A stretch of DNA of 64,000 nucleotides, from NCBI GenBank assembly GCA_039818165.1, contig JBCBUL010000001.1:267243-331242 (forward strand), written 5' to 3'. Shown here piece after piece: positions 35,922 to 43,623 of this stretch. The stretch's first letter is position 1, and each line of letters begins with the position of its first letter. Both the position numbers and the translations under genes were made by a program. The stretch comes from UBA5336 sp039818165 (GTDB lineage Bacteria > Pseudomonadota > Alphaproteobacteria > Caulobacterales > Hyphomonadaceae). Under the pieces are notes generated by a model, which saw only the letters and a program-made list of their open reading frames with translations, was not told where the DNA came from and did no database searches.

Positions 35922-36806
35922 ATGCCCAGCCTGAAGGAACTCAAAGGCCGGATCACCAGCGTGAAATCCACGCAGAAGATCACCAAGGCCAAGCAGATGG
36001 TTGCTGCGGCCAAGCTGCGTCGTGCGCAAGAGGCGGCTGAAGCGTCGCGTCCCTACGCCCAGCGCCTGGCGGCCGTGATTGCCAACCTGTCCTCTGCGGC
36101 GGGCGAAGAAGGCGGTGGTCCGAAACTGCTGGCGGGCACGGGCAAGGACGATGTGCACCTCGTCATGGTGATGACGGCCGAGCGCGGACTGTGTGGCGGC
36201 TTCAACGCCAACACGGTGAAGCAGGCCAAGACGACGATTGGCGAGCTGCGCGCAGCTGGCAAGACGGTGAAGATCATCACCATCGGCAAGAAGGGCCGCG
36301 AACAGCTCGGCAAGGAGTACGGTGACCTCTTCATCGACCATGTCGACCTGTCGGACGTGAAGCAAAACGACTTCACGGAGCCTGCGCTGGGTCTCGGGCA
36401 TGAGATTACGCGTCTCTATGAAGACGGCGCGTTCGACGTCGCAACGCTGGTTTACAGCGAATTCAAGTCGGTGCTGAGCCAGGTGCCAGTGGCGCAGCAG
36501 GTCATCCCGGCAGCTCCGCCGGAAGAGGCTGAAGTGATCGATCTGGAAGGCGCGATCTACAGCTATGAGCCGTCCGAGGAAGAGATCCTCGAGACGCTCC
36601 TGCCACGCTACATCAACACTCAGCTTCTTTCGGCCATGCTGGAGAGCGCAGCTGGCGAACAGGCCGCTTCCATGACCGCCATGGACAACGCTACGCGCAA
36701 TGCCGGCGATCTGATTAACGACCTGTCCTTGCAGTACAACCGTGCGCGCCAGGCCCAGATCACCAAGGAGCTGATTGAGATCATCTCCGGTGCGGAGGCG
36801 CTCTGA
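35922..36806 (+). CDS. atpG: ATP synthase F1 subunit gamma
   Basis: Central rotor stalk of F1. The 294-residue protein begins MPSLKELKGRITSVKSTQKI and ends with the conserved C-terminal helix NATRNAGDLINDLSLQYNRA...QITKELIEI, both diagnostic for gamma. The middle has TAERGLCGGFNAN. Its stop overlaps the upstream beta-gene start (TGATG at 36804-36808), a translational coupling arrangement. Confidence 0.97.
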   Translation: MPSLKELKGRITSVKSTQKITKAKQMVAAAKLRRAQEAAEASRPYAQRLAAVIANLSSAAGEEGGGPKLLAGTGKDDVHLVMVMTAERGLCGGFNANTVKQAKTTIGELRAAGKTVKIITIGKKGREQLGKEYGDLFIDHVDLSDVKQNDFTEPALGLGHEITRLYEDGAFDVATLVYSEFKSVLSQVPVAQQVIPAAPPEEAEVIDLEGAIYSYEPSEEEILETLLPRYINTQLLSAMLESAAGEQAASMTAMDNATRNAGDLINDLSLQYNRARQAQITKELIEIISGAEAL

Positions 36807-38632
36807 TGGCGTTCTGGATCTACGAGCATATCGCCAAGAAACGCGCCCGTATCCATGACGGTGAGTGCCGCTATTGCAATCATGGCGAAGGCGTCGGCGG
36901 CAACAAGGACAATGACGACGACAAATGGCACGGTCCGTTTAACACGTTCGCAGAGGCTGAAGCCGCCGCGAAAGCCCTTGGCCACAAGGACACGCGTCCG
37001 TGCGGGACCTGCAAGCCGGATCGGATGGCAGAGCCTAATCCGGCACGGTTGAAAACCAAACCTGTCGCGGCCGAGCCTGCAAAAACCGCCGCTGCAAGCA
37101 AGACCGAAACGAAATCTGCAGCCAGCAAAGCTGCCCCCGCCCCGAAGCAGGCGTCCACGCCCAAATCGCCTGCGACCCCAAAATCCGCTCCAAAGGAGAC
37201 GCCCCGCATGAGCACCGCAGCCAACGTCAAAGGCCAGATTTCCCAGGTCATCGGCGCCGTTGTCGATGTCGAGTTCGACGGCCACCTGCCCGCCATTCTC
37301 AACGCCCTTGAGACCGAAAACCAAGGCAACCGTCTGGTGCTCGAAGTGGCTCAACACCTGGGTGAGAATACTGTGCGGACCATCGCCATGGACTCCACCG
37401 AGGGCCTCGTACGTGGCCAGGGTGTGTCCGATACGGGCGGCCCAATTCAGGTGCCGGTCGGCCCGGCGACGCTCGGACGCATCATGAATGTGGTCGGCGA
37501 ACCGATTGACGAACGCGGCCCTGTGGATGCGGACCAGACCCGCGCGATCCACCAGCCTGCGCCGGAATTCATCGATCAGTCGACCGAGGCTGAAATCCTC
37601 ACCACCGGTATCAAGGTCATCGACCTGCTCTGCCCCTACACCAAAGGCGGCAAAATTGGCCTGTTCGGCGGTGCCGGTGTGGGCAAGACCGTTCTGATCC
37701 AGGAACTGATCAACAACATCGCCAAGCTCTTCGGCGGCTACTCCGTGTTTGCCGGCGTCGGTGAGCGCACCCGGGAAGGCAACGATCTCTACTACGAGAT
37801 GCAGGATGCCAAGGTTATCAACCTGGACGGTGAAAGCCGCGCGACGCTGGTTTACGGCCAGATGAACGAGCCTCCAGGCGCCCGCGCTCGCGTGGCTCTG
37901 GCCGGTCTCGCCCAGGCCGAATACTTCCGCGATGAAGAAGGCAAAGACGTTCTCTTCTTCGTGGACAATATCTTCCGCTTCACCCAAGCTGGCGCCGAAG
38001 TGTCCGCCCTGCTGGGCCGCATTCCGTCCGCTGTGGGCTACCAGCCAACGCTGGCCACGGACATGGGTGGGCTCCAGGAGCGCATTACCTCGACCACCAA
38101 GGGTTCTATCACCTCGGTGCAAGCTGTTTACGTGCCCGCCGATGACTTGACCGACCCGGCCCCTGCCACATCGTTTGCCCACCTTGATGCGACCACGGTG
38201 CTGAACCGCGCCATCGCCGAGAAAGGCATCTATCCGGCTGTGGACCCGCTGGACTCCACGTCCCGTATCCTCGACCCGCTGGTGATCGGCGAGGAGCACT
38301 ATGAGACCGCCCGCGGCGTGCAGCAAATCCTGCAGCGCTATAAGGAGCTCCAGGACATCATCGCCATCCTCGGCATGGACGAACTGTCTGAAGAGGACAA
38401 ACTGGTGGTGGCACGTGCCCGGAAAGTGGAACGCTTCCTCAGCCAGCCCTTCGATGTTGCCGAGGTCTTCACCGGCTCGCCGGGCATTCAGGTGCCGCTT
38501 GAAGAAACGATCAAGGGCTTCAAGGGCCTCATCGAAGGCGAGTATGACCACCTTCCAGAGCAAGCTTTCTACATGGTCGGCGGTATCGACGACGCAGTGA
38601 AGAAAGCCGAAAAAATGCTGGAAGACGCGTGA
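36806..38632 (+). CDS. atpD: ATP synthase F1 subunit beta with N-terminal extension
   Basis: Catalytic subunit of F1. From residue 135 on, the chain is an ordinary beta subunit (MSTAANVKGQISQVIGAVVD..., Walker A GGAGVGKTV, then ERTREGNDLYYEM, 474 residues). The frame is open upstream to ATG 36806, which has GGAGG 7 nt before it and overlaps the atpG stop. This adds about 134 residues. The first ~72 form a compact domain with four cysteines (GECRYCNHGEG...KWHGPF...RPCGTCKP), followed by a Lys/Ala/Pro-rich linker. An AGGAG at 37194-37198 before ATG 37208 could give the normal protein from the same mRNA. The small domain looks like one I have seen as a stand-alone bacterial protein; its function is unknown to me. 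Confidence 0.95.
   Translation: MAFWIYEHIAKKRARIHDGECRYCNHGEGVGGNKDNDDDKWHGPFNTFAEAEAAAKALGHKDTRPCGTCKPDRMAEPNPARLKTKPVAAEPAKTAAASKTETKSAASKAAPAPKQASTPKSPATPKSAPKETPRMSTAANVKGQISQVIGAVVDVEFDGHLPAILNALETENQGNRLVLEVAQHLGENTVRTIAMDSTEGLVRGQGVSDTGGPIQVPVGPATLGRIMNVVGEPIDERGPVDADQTRAIHQPAPEFIDQSTEAEILTTGIKVIDLLCPYTKGGKIGLFGGAGVGKTVLIQELINNIAKLFGGYSVFAGVGERTREGNDLYYEMQDAKVINLDGESRATLVYGQMNEPPGARARVALAGLAQAEYFRDEEGKDVLFFVDNIFRFTQAGAEVSALLGRIPSAVGYQPTLATDMGGLQERITSTTKGSITSVQAVYVPADDLTDPAPATSFAHLDATTVLNRAIAEKGIYPAVDPLDSTSRILDPLVIGEEHYETARGVQQILQRYKELQDIIAILGMDELSEEDKLVVARARKVERFLSQPFDVAEVFTGSPGIQVPLEETIKGFKGLIEGEYDHLPEQAFYMVGGIDDAVKKAEKMLEDA
37194..37210 (+). promoter_or_regulatory. Internal ribosome binding site and start for canonical beta subunit
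   Basis: AGGAG at 37194-37198 lies 9 nt before ATG 37208, in frame with the long beta ORF. Initiation here gives a 474-residue beta subunit of normal size and N-terminus. The upstream start at 36806 also has a good Shine-Dalgarno, so one mRNA may yield two forms. Confidence 0.5.
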
Positions 38633-38663
38633 GCACGACTGATTTCAATTCAAAACTCCGACG

Positions 38664-38703
38664 CCAGCATAGGACCCCTATGCTGGAGTTTTCCGTTTTG
38701 CGC
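38664..38703 (+). terminator. Terminator after atpD
   Basis: A perfect 10-bp stem CCAGCATAGG / CCTATGCTGG (38664-38673, 38677-38686) with a 3-nt loop is followed by AGTTTTCCGTTTT. The outer bases AACTCC and GGAGTT extend it. It lies 32 bp after the atpD stop and overlaps the last codons of the converging ATPase gene, so it may also act on that transcript. Its presence ends the atpHAGD unit before atpC. Confidence 0.7.
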
Positions 38704-39787
38704 GTCGGCGCGAGTAGATAAAATCATCAAAGCGTGGATCTGAAATGAGGTAGCGTTTGGTGTCTTCGTCCTGGTCTATGAGGGATTTGCGCGTGAGTTT
38801 GCGCATCACGCTTTGAATGGTGCGACGCTCAGGCGCCTCTGCCAGGCCGAGTGTGCTTGCATATCGCTCGCGTGTGTCCAGGGTGTACGGGCCGTCGATG
38901 CCCTGCTGGAGAAGCGTTAGAAACGCTTGTTCGGGCGGGCTGAGGCTGAGCCAGAGATTGAGGAACCTGAAGTCTTCGGCGAACTCGCGCTGCAAATCCC
39001 CCAAGGCTGTCTCGTGGTCGTCCCCGGTGAGCAACCGGTTCTCTACATATTTGCGAAAGTGCCCTGTTACCCGGTCGAGCCGATTGAAAGCTTCCAGTGC
39101 TTCGCCGCGGTCCAGCGTCTCGCCGGTTCGTTTGCTGAAGCCTTTTCGGCAATGGTCGACAAAGTCCTCGTCAAATTCAGGGAAGGGCAGCCGCGTTGCA
39201 AAGCCATAGAATGGCTTTTGTCCATCTTCGAAGATGCGTGACAGGCCCTTCAGGTTCGAGCCGGTGAATACGGCCGCGACCCTGCCGGGCCGTTTGTCGA
39301 TGCTCGACCGCAATTGCTTCAGAAAGGCTTCCGGCTTGGGGTGGCGAAGAACGTCTTGAAACTCATCGAGCATAAGCAGAAGCGGGTCATGTTTGGCCAA
39401 CTCGTCGATCATCTCGTCCATGGCTGAAAGCAGGTCTGGCGGCACACTCGCAGCACCTGCGGACTTTTTTTCGTAGAATTCAATTCCGGCGAGCTTGGCA
39501 GCTTCGAGCTTTTTCACCGTTCCGATGGGAAGGTTGAGCTGTCGACGCTCACAGGCCCGATTGAGTTCATAGGACAGCAGGATTTCACCCGAGACGCGGG
39601 ATTCGTAGAAAGTGGCGTACAATGTCACCCACTTTTTCCGACGTGCGAGCTGTTCAAGGTCGATCTGGAGGAATTTGGTCTTGCCCATCCGCCGTCGCTC
39701 AAACAGCAGGTATGCAGGCTGGCCGCGATTGGCGACGCCATCCATGATGTCTTCCGCAAGCCTGTTGCGGGGGTAGTGCCAGTCCAT
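38678..39787 (-). CDS. AAA-type ATPase inserted between atpD and atpC
   Basis: A 369-residue protein, opposite in strand to the atp genes. It has an archaeal-ATPase/STAND-like P-loop: a P-loop variant ERRRMGKTKFL near residues 32-42, Walker B LLLMLDEFQDV near 145-155, sensor-like VFTGSNLKG, and a C-terminal region (about 290-350) resembling a winged helix (RRTIQSVMRKLTRKSLI) before a basic end. Start taken at 39787 (MDWHYPRNRLAEDIMDG); ATG 39805 would add six residues. Three 29-bp repeats lie just upstream. Function unknown; such ATPases occur as signalling or mobile-element-associated proteins. Its position separates atpC from the rest of the operon. Confidence 0.8.
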   Translation of the reverse strand: MDWHYPRNRLAEDIMDGVANRGQPAYLLFERRRMGKTKFLQIDLEQLARRKKWVTLYATFYESRVSGEILLSYELNRACERRQLNLPIGTVKKLEAAKLAGIEFYEKKSAGAASVPPDLLSAMDEMIDELAKHDPLLLMLDEFQDVLRHPKPEAFLKQLRSSIDKRPGRVAAVFTGSNLKGLSRIFEDGQKPFYGFATRLPFPEFDEDFVDHCRKGFSKRTGETLDRGEALEAFNRLDRVTGHFRKYVENRLLTGDDHETALGDLQREFAEDFRFLNLWLSLSPPEQAFLTLLQQGIDGPYTLDTRERYASTLGLAEAPERRTIQSVMRKLTRKSLIDQDEDTKRYLISDPRFDDFIYSRRRAKRKTPA

Positions 39788-39806
39788 TTTTTTCGTCCCC
39801 CACATC

Positions 39807-39835
39807 TGTAGCCAGTTGTAGCCATAAGATGCTAC
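39807..39835 (-). repeat. 29-bp repeat, copy A (inverted)
   Basis: Read on the minus strand the unit is GTAGCA-N6-TGGCTACAA-N-TGGCTACA. It matches copy B at 24 of 29 positions and copy C at 23 of 29. It begins right behind the ATPase gene start and is inverted relative to copies B and C, so A and B face each other across 9 bp. Each unit holds one GTAGC and two GCTAC pentamers with start spacings of 13 and 10 bp. Confidence 0.75.
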
Positions 39836-39844
39836 TTATTGTGT

Positions 39845-39873
39845 GTAGCACATCTTGGCTACAAGTGGCTACA
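39845..39873 (+). repeat. 29-bp repeat, copy B
   Basis: Unit GTAGCA-N6-TGGCTACAA-N-TGGCTACA on the plus strand. The two TGGCTACA octamers start 10 bp apart, one helical turn, as in copy A, which suggests a protein dimer or oligomer reading one face of the DNA. Together copies A and B form a 67-bp near-palindrome centred at about 39840. Confidence 0.75.
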
Positions 39874-39891
39874 TTCACTCCAAATTCAAAC

Positions 39892-39920
39892 GTAGCAACC
39901 CATGGCTACAAAAAGCTACA
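39892..39920 (+). repeat. 29-bp repeat, copy C
   Basis: Same orientation as copy B, 18 bp further on: GTAGCA-N5-ATGGCTACAA-N3-GCTACA, with AAGCTACA in place of the second TGGCTACA octamer. The pentamer spacing (13 and 10 bp) is preserved exactly. It lies 80 bp before the atpC start, so binding here could affect atpC transcription. Confidence 0.7.
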
Positions 39921-40000
39921 TGATTTCACGCCGCGACACATTGAGCGGATTTACATTTGCACCATCCGCGATAAACACGGCCATCAAAGGAGCCAAAGCC

Positions 40001-40402
40001 ATGGCCGACACTCTCAACTTTTCCCTCGTTTCGCCCGCCAAGGAGTTGTTCTCCGGTGAGGTCGAGCAGGTCATTGCTCCGGGCACGGAAGGCCAGTTTG
40101 GTGTATTGCCGCGCCACGCACCCTTCATGACCACGCTGAAGAACGGCGTTGTTCAGGTTCTTCGCGGCGCCAAGGATGAATTGCGCATCTTCGTGCGCGG
40201 CGGCTTCGCGGACGTCACGCCTGCTGGGCTCACCATCCTCGCCGAGGAAGCGTTGGATTTGCAGGGTGTGGACGCCAGCGAAGTGGACAAGGAACTCGAG
40301 GAGACCCGCCTCGAGCTCAAGCGCCATGACGCCGATGACGGCGCCCATGTTCGCCTGGAAGAGCATATCGCCTATCTGGAAGACCTGCGCGCCGCACTCT
40401 AG
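40001..40402 (+). CDS. atpC: ATP synthase F1 subunit epsilon
   Basis: Inhibitory rotor subunit of F1. The 133-residue protein has the beta-sandwich start MADTLNFSLVSPAKELFSGE, EQVIAPGTEGQFGVLPRHAP and the two-helix C-terminal domain (ALDLQGVDASEVDKELEETR). ATG 40001 has AAAGGAG 8 nt upstream (39986-39992). The frame is open back to 39902, but those residues come from the repeat region and do not look coding. It is cut off from atpHAGD by a terminator and an opposite-strand gene, so it must have its own promoter, probably within or beside the repeat region. Confidence 0.94.
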   Translation: MADTLNFSLVSPAKELFSGEVEQVIAPGTEGQFGVLPRHAPFMTTLKNGVVQVLRGAKDELRIFVRGGFADVTPAGLTILAEEALDLQGVDASEVDKELEETRLELKRHDADDGAHVRLEEHIAYLEDLRAAL

Positions 40403-40416
40403 GCAAGCGCTACACC

Positions 40417-40443
40417 GCCCCACGTCGATACGTGGGGCTTTCC
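40417..40443 (+). terminator. Terminator after atpC
   Basis: A 9-bp perfect stem GCCCCACGT / ACGTGGGGC (40417-40425, 40430-40438) with loop CGAT is followed by TTTCC. It lies between the converging atpC and TonB-receptor genes and could serve both. Confidence 0.65.
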
Positions 40444-40474
40444 TCACGCTGTCTTGGTCTACCGGCTGAACTCG

Positions 40475-42526
40475 CTAGAAGTCGCCGGAGAACCCGAAGG
40501 TGAGGATGTAGCCGAAATCCCGGTCAATCAGGCGCCGGCCGGAGACATCACCGCGCCGGTCTGGTGAAAACTCAATCGTCTCCTCCACATCCCGCGCATC
40601 GAACAGGTTGCCGATGCGGACAAAAGCGGTCGTGCCGAAGAAGTCCTTATGTTCCGCCTCTACCCAGGCAAACGGCTCGGACTGAACATATTTCTGGACT
40701 TCATCGAGACGGAATCTCTGGCCCTGACGGAAGTTTTCTCCAGCGATCAGGATCGCATAATCCGTATTCGGGATATCCCAGCGCAATTCAGCAAACCAGA
40801 ACCCGACGCCGCGGCCGTTGAGGCGGCGGGTTTCGCCCGTCAACGGATCTTCAATCTCGCTCAGAAGGCTTTCGCCCTCGAACTCGAACTGGACGCCCTT
40901 CAAGCCAAGGGGCGCTAACTGCAGTGTGGTGTTCCACTCGAATCCCGACTGGGATGCGCTATCGACATTGCCCACGCCCTGGCCGCCACCCGCCAGTGGG
41001 ACACGGTCGATCCGGTCTTCAATCTCTTCGTGGAACACGCTGAACTCGGCCGCGCCGAACTTTCCAAACTCGCGATCGACCTCCAGTGTGAACTCCCAGG
41101 ATTGCTGGGGCACGAGGTCTCGGTTGCCGGCGTCATCATTTCCACGGTCGATGTCCTGGCTGGCCACGAAATCGAAGAAGGACAGTTGGTCCACTTCACG
41201 CTCGACTCGTAAAGTGATGTCGGTGTTCTCATCCCATTCATAAGTGCCCGAAATGTAGCCCTTGGGGCGGACGAAATCCTGGGATTGGGTGTCGGGACCG
41301 ACTTCTGAGGAAATCTCGGAAAACTCTCCCGAAAGGGATGCTTGGACGCTGAGTTTCGGACCAAACGGGCGAGAATGGGTCAGGCTAACCTCATAGCGGT
41401 TTTCCTCGACCAGAGTTGGAATCTCGCGGTTGTTCAGCGTCAAAGTGCCGTTTTCGGCGAGATCAAAGAAGCTGGAGCCAGCATCCAGCCGATTGTAGGC
41501 GCTCTCGGCGGCGATCTGCCAGTCGTGGCCCTCGCGCGGTGACCAGTCATATTCCAGGCGCCCGATGGCTTCATTCTCGATGAAATCATCATCCAGCAGG
41601 ATCGCTTCGTCGAAACTCAGGCTGGCGGCATCTCGCACCGTGAGCTGATTTCGAATACGGCTGTCTTCGTGTCGATGCAGACCGATGAGCTTCAGCCGTC
41701 CGTTGAGAAGCGGAAACGCATAATCTCCGCTCAGTTCGCCATTCCACTCATCCTCGCCCCGGCGCAGCACGCGGTAGATCGGATCCTCGCCCGTTTCGAA
41801 GTTTTCGAGCGTTCCACGCAGGCGGCGACTGAAATTGAATACGGCATAGGAGGCGTTGAGATTGGCCTCATGACCATTGGGCGGCGTCCAGGTGAGCCCC
41901 AGCGTGCCCTCAGTGTAGTCATTGGTGCCGACAACGTCTTCGTCGCGCCGCTCCAGCAGCGTGCCGGTTGCATCCGTGATCAGTTCCGGGCCCTTGGCGC
42001 CAAAGCGATTGGCGTTATTCTCAAGGCCGATATTCCAGGAGAGGTTTCCTGTTTCGCCACTGACCGAGACGCTGCCCTGGTTCAATCGGGGCTCGAGGCG
42101 TTCGCGAATGCGGCCCTGCCAGTCCCAGACGCCGGATATTTCCCCGCCCGTGGTGATCACATTCACCACTTGTCCGGAAAGCCCCGGAATGCCCAGCGTG
42201 TTGGCATCAACGAGTTCCAATCGCTCCACGCGGCCCACGGCCAGACGGTCCAATACGTCGAGGGTGTTGCTCGATTTGCTCGAAATTCTCTGGCCATTGA
42301 TCAGTACATTTCCGCTGGCTTGACCCAGCCCGCGTCCGCCGCCCGTCCCCTCAATGGCAAAGCCGGGCACTTCGCGGACAAGGTCGAGTGCGGTCCGAGG
42401 GGAGAACCTCGCGAAGTCTTCCGGTGTGAAAACATTTGTCGCTGAAGAGCTTTCGGGCGACTGTGTGTGCCCCGATAATGCGATGACGGCCGCAACGGCT
42501 GTCAGGCAGGCCAACTTTTTCGACAT
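40475..42526 (-). CDS. TonB-dependent receptor (plug and beta-barrel)
   Basis: Outer-membrane active transporter. The 683-residue protein has a signal peptide (MSKKLACLTAVAAVIALSG), a plug domain (DLVREVPGFAIEG, GNVLINGQRISSKS, GRVERLELVDANTLGIPGLSG) and a beta-barrel ending in the aromatic strand YILTFGFSGDF. It has no carboxypeptidase-like N-terminal domain and is small for the class. The ligand is unknown. No ABC, PepSY or enzyme genes flank it. It is divergent from ddl; a TACA-AC-TGTA dyad lies in the shared 188-bp region. Confidence 0.88.
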   Translation of the reverse strand: MSKKLACLTAVAAVIALSGHTQSPESSSATNVFTPEDFARFSPRTALDLVREVPGFAIEGTGGGRGLGQASGNVLINGQRISSKSSNTLDVLDRLAVGRVERLELVDANTLGIPGLSGQVVNVITTGGEISGVWDWQGRIRERLEPRLNQGSVSVSGETGNLSWNIGLENNANRFGAKGPELITDATGTLLERRDEDVVGTNDYTEGTLGLTWTPPNGHEANLNASYAVFNFSRRLRGTLENFETGEDPIYRVLRRGEDEWNGELSGDYAFPLLNGRLKLIGLHRHEDSRIRNQLTVRDAASLSFDEAILLDDDFIENEAIGRLEYDWSPREGHDWQIAAESAYNRLDAGSSFFDLAENGTLTLNNREIPTLVEENRYEVSLTHSRPFGPKLSVQASLSGEFSEISSEVGPDTQSQDFVRPKGYISGTYEWDENTDITLRVEREVDQLSFFDFVASQDIDRGNDDAGNRDLVPQQSWEFTLEVDREFGKFGAAEFSVFHEEIEDRIDRVPLAGGGQGVGNVDSASQSGFEWNTTLQLAPLGLKGVQFEFEGESLLSEIEDPLTGETRRLNGRGVGFWFAELRWDIPNTDYAILIAGENFRQGQRFRLDEVQKYVQSEPFAWVEAEHKDFFGTTAFVRIGNLFDARDVEETIEFSPDRRGDVSGRRLIDRDFGYILTFGFSGDF

Positions 42527-42621
42527 GTACTTGCTCCGGATCAATGCGCCTACCCGGGGCGGTTGGAGCCCATTGCGACTGAGAACGCAACGCAAAAGCC
42601 TGAGAATTCCACAGGAATGTC

Positions 42622-42631
42622 TACAACTGTA
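42622..42631. promoter_or_regulatory. TACA-N2-TGTA dyad between the TonB receptor and ddl
   Basis: TACA-AC-TGTA, extended to CTACAACTGTAG, is a 12-bp palindrome in the divergent promoter region. It resembles the core of BlaI/CopY-type operators. The element is short, no such regulator is encoded nearby, and a chance match is possible. Confidence 0.2.
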
Positions 42632-42714
42632 GTCGAAATGCCACGCAGCCGCCGCTTTTACTCTTCATGAAGCCCTTAGTGTGAAAACTTGTCGCGAATT
42701 TGGAAGGAATTGCC

Positions 42715-43623
42715 ATGAAACGGGTCGCGGTGGTCTATGGGGGGTGGTCGTCAGAGCGCGATATCTCCATCAGCTCAGGCACCCAGATGGCACGGGCCGC
42801 CCGCGCATCGGGCTATGATGTCATCGAGATTGATGCCACGCGCGAGCTTGCCGGGCAGATCTTGGAAGCTGCCCCTGATGTGATCCTCAACGGCCTGCAC
42901 GGACCTTGGGGCGAGGATGGTTGTGTCCAAGGCCTGTTCGAAGTGATGGGCATCCCCTACAGCCATTCGGGCGTTGCGAGCTCCGCCGTTGCCATGGACA
43001 AGCGCAAGTCCAAGGCTGTGTACGCGCAGTATGGCCTCGATATCGCTGAAGATGTGGCGTGCACCCGCGCCGAGGCGGCTTCAAAACACCTGCTGGAGCC
43101 ACCCTACGTGATCAAGCCCGTGGCAGAGGGCTCGAGTTTTGGCGTGGTGATGGTGCGCGAAGGCGCCAACACGCCACCGCAGGAATTGCTGAGCGAAGAC
43201 TGGGCCTATGGCGATGTCCTGATGGCCGAAAAGTTCATTCCAGGTCGAGAATTGTCCGTCGGCGTGATGGGAGATCGCGCCCTGGCGGTTACGGAAATCA
43301 CGACCTTAAGGGAGTTTTACGATTTTGACGCAAAATATGCGTCCGGAGGCTCGCGCCACATCATTCCCGCAGATCTGCCGGATGCCGTCACACAAGCGGC
43401 TCTGGAAGCCAGTCTGAAAGCTCACAAGGCCCTGGGATGTCGTGGTGTGACCCGCTCGGATTTTCGTTTTGATGAGAAAGAAGGCCGGCTTGTGATCCTT
43501 GAGACCAACACCCAGCCGGGCATGACGCCCACCTCGCTGGTGCCTGAACAGACGGCTTATCTCGGAATCACATTTGAAGACCTCGTCGCCTGGATGATCG
43601 AGGACGCATCATGTCCAAGGTAA
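42715..43623 (+). CDS. ddl: D-alanine--D-alanine ligase
   Basis: Makes the D-Ala-D-Ala dipeptide of peptidoglycan in the cytosol. The 302-residue ATP-grasp enzyme shows VVYGGWSSERDISISSG at the start, LHGPWGEDGCVQGLFE, AEGSSFGV and ETNTQPGMTPTSLVPEQ. ATG 42715 has AAGGAA upstream. It opens the division and cell wall cluster and overlaps ftsQ by 13 bp. Confidence 0.96.
   Translation: MKRVAVVYGGWSSERDISISSGTQMARAARASGYDVIEIDATRELAGQILEAAPDVILNGLHGPWGEDGCVQGLFEVMGIPYSHSGVASSAVAMDKRKSKAVYAQYGLDIAEDVACTRAEAASKHLLEPPYVIKPVAEGSSFGVVMVREGANTPPQELLSEDWAYGDVLMAEKFIPGRELSVGVMGDRALAVTEITTLREFYDFDAKYASGGSRHIIPADLPDAVTQAALEASLKAHKALGCRGVTRSDFRFDEKEGRLVILETNTQPGMTPTSLVPEQTAYLGITFEDLVAWMIEDASCPR

Noticed and set aside
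36620..38563. 647-residue frame opposite atpD
   Set aside because: Antisense shadow; residue composition (His/Gly/Arg-rich) is that of GC-rich non-coding frames.
39902..40000. 33-residue N-terminal extension of AtpC
   Set aside because: The codons derive from the repeat array, and ATG 40001 has a strong ribosome binding site giving the normal epsilon N-terminus.
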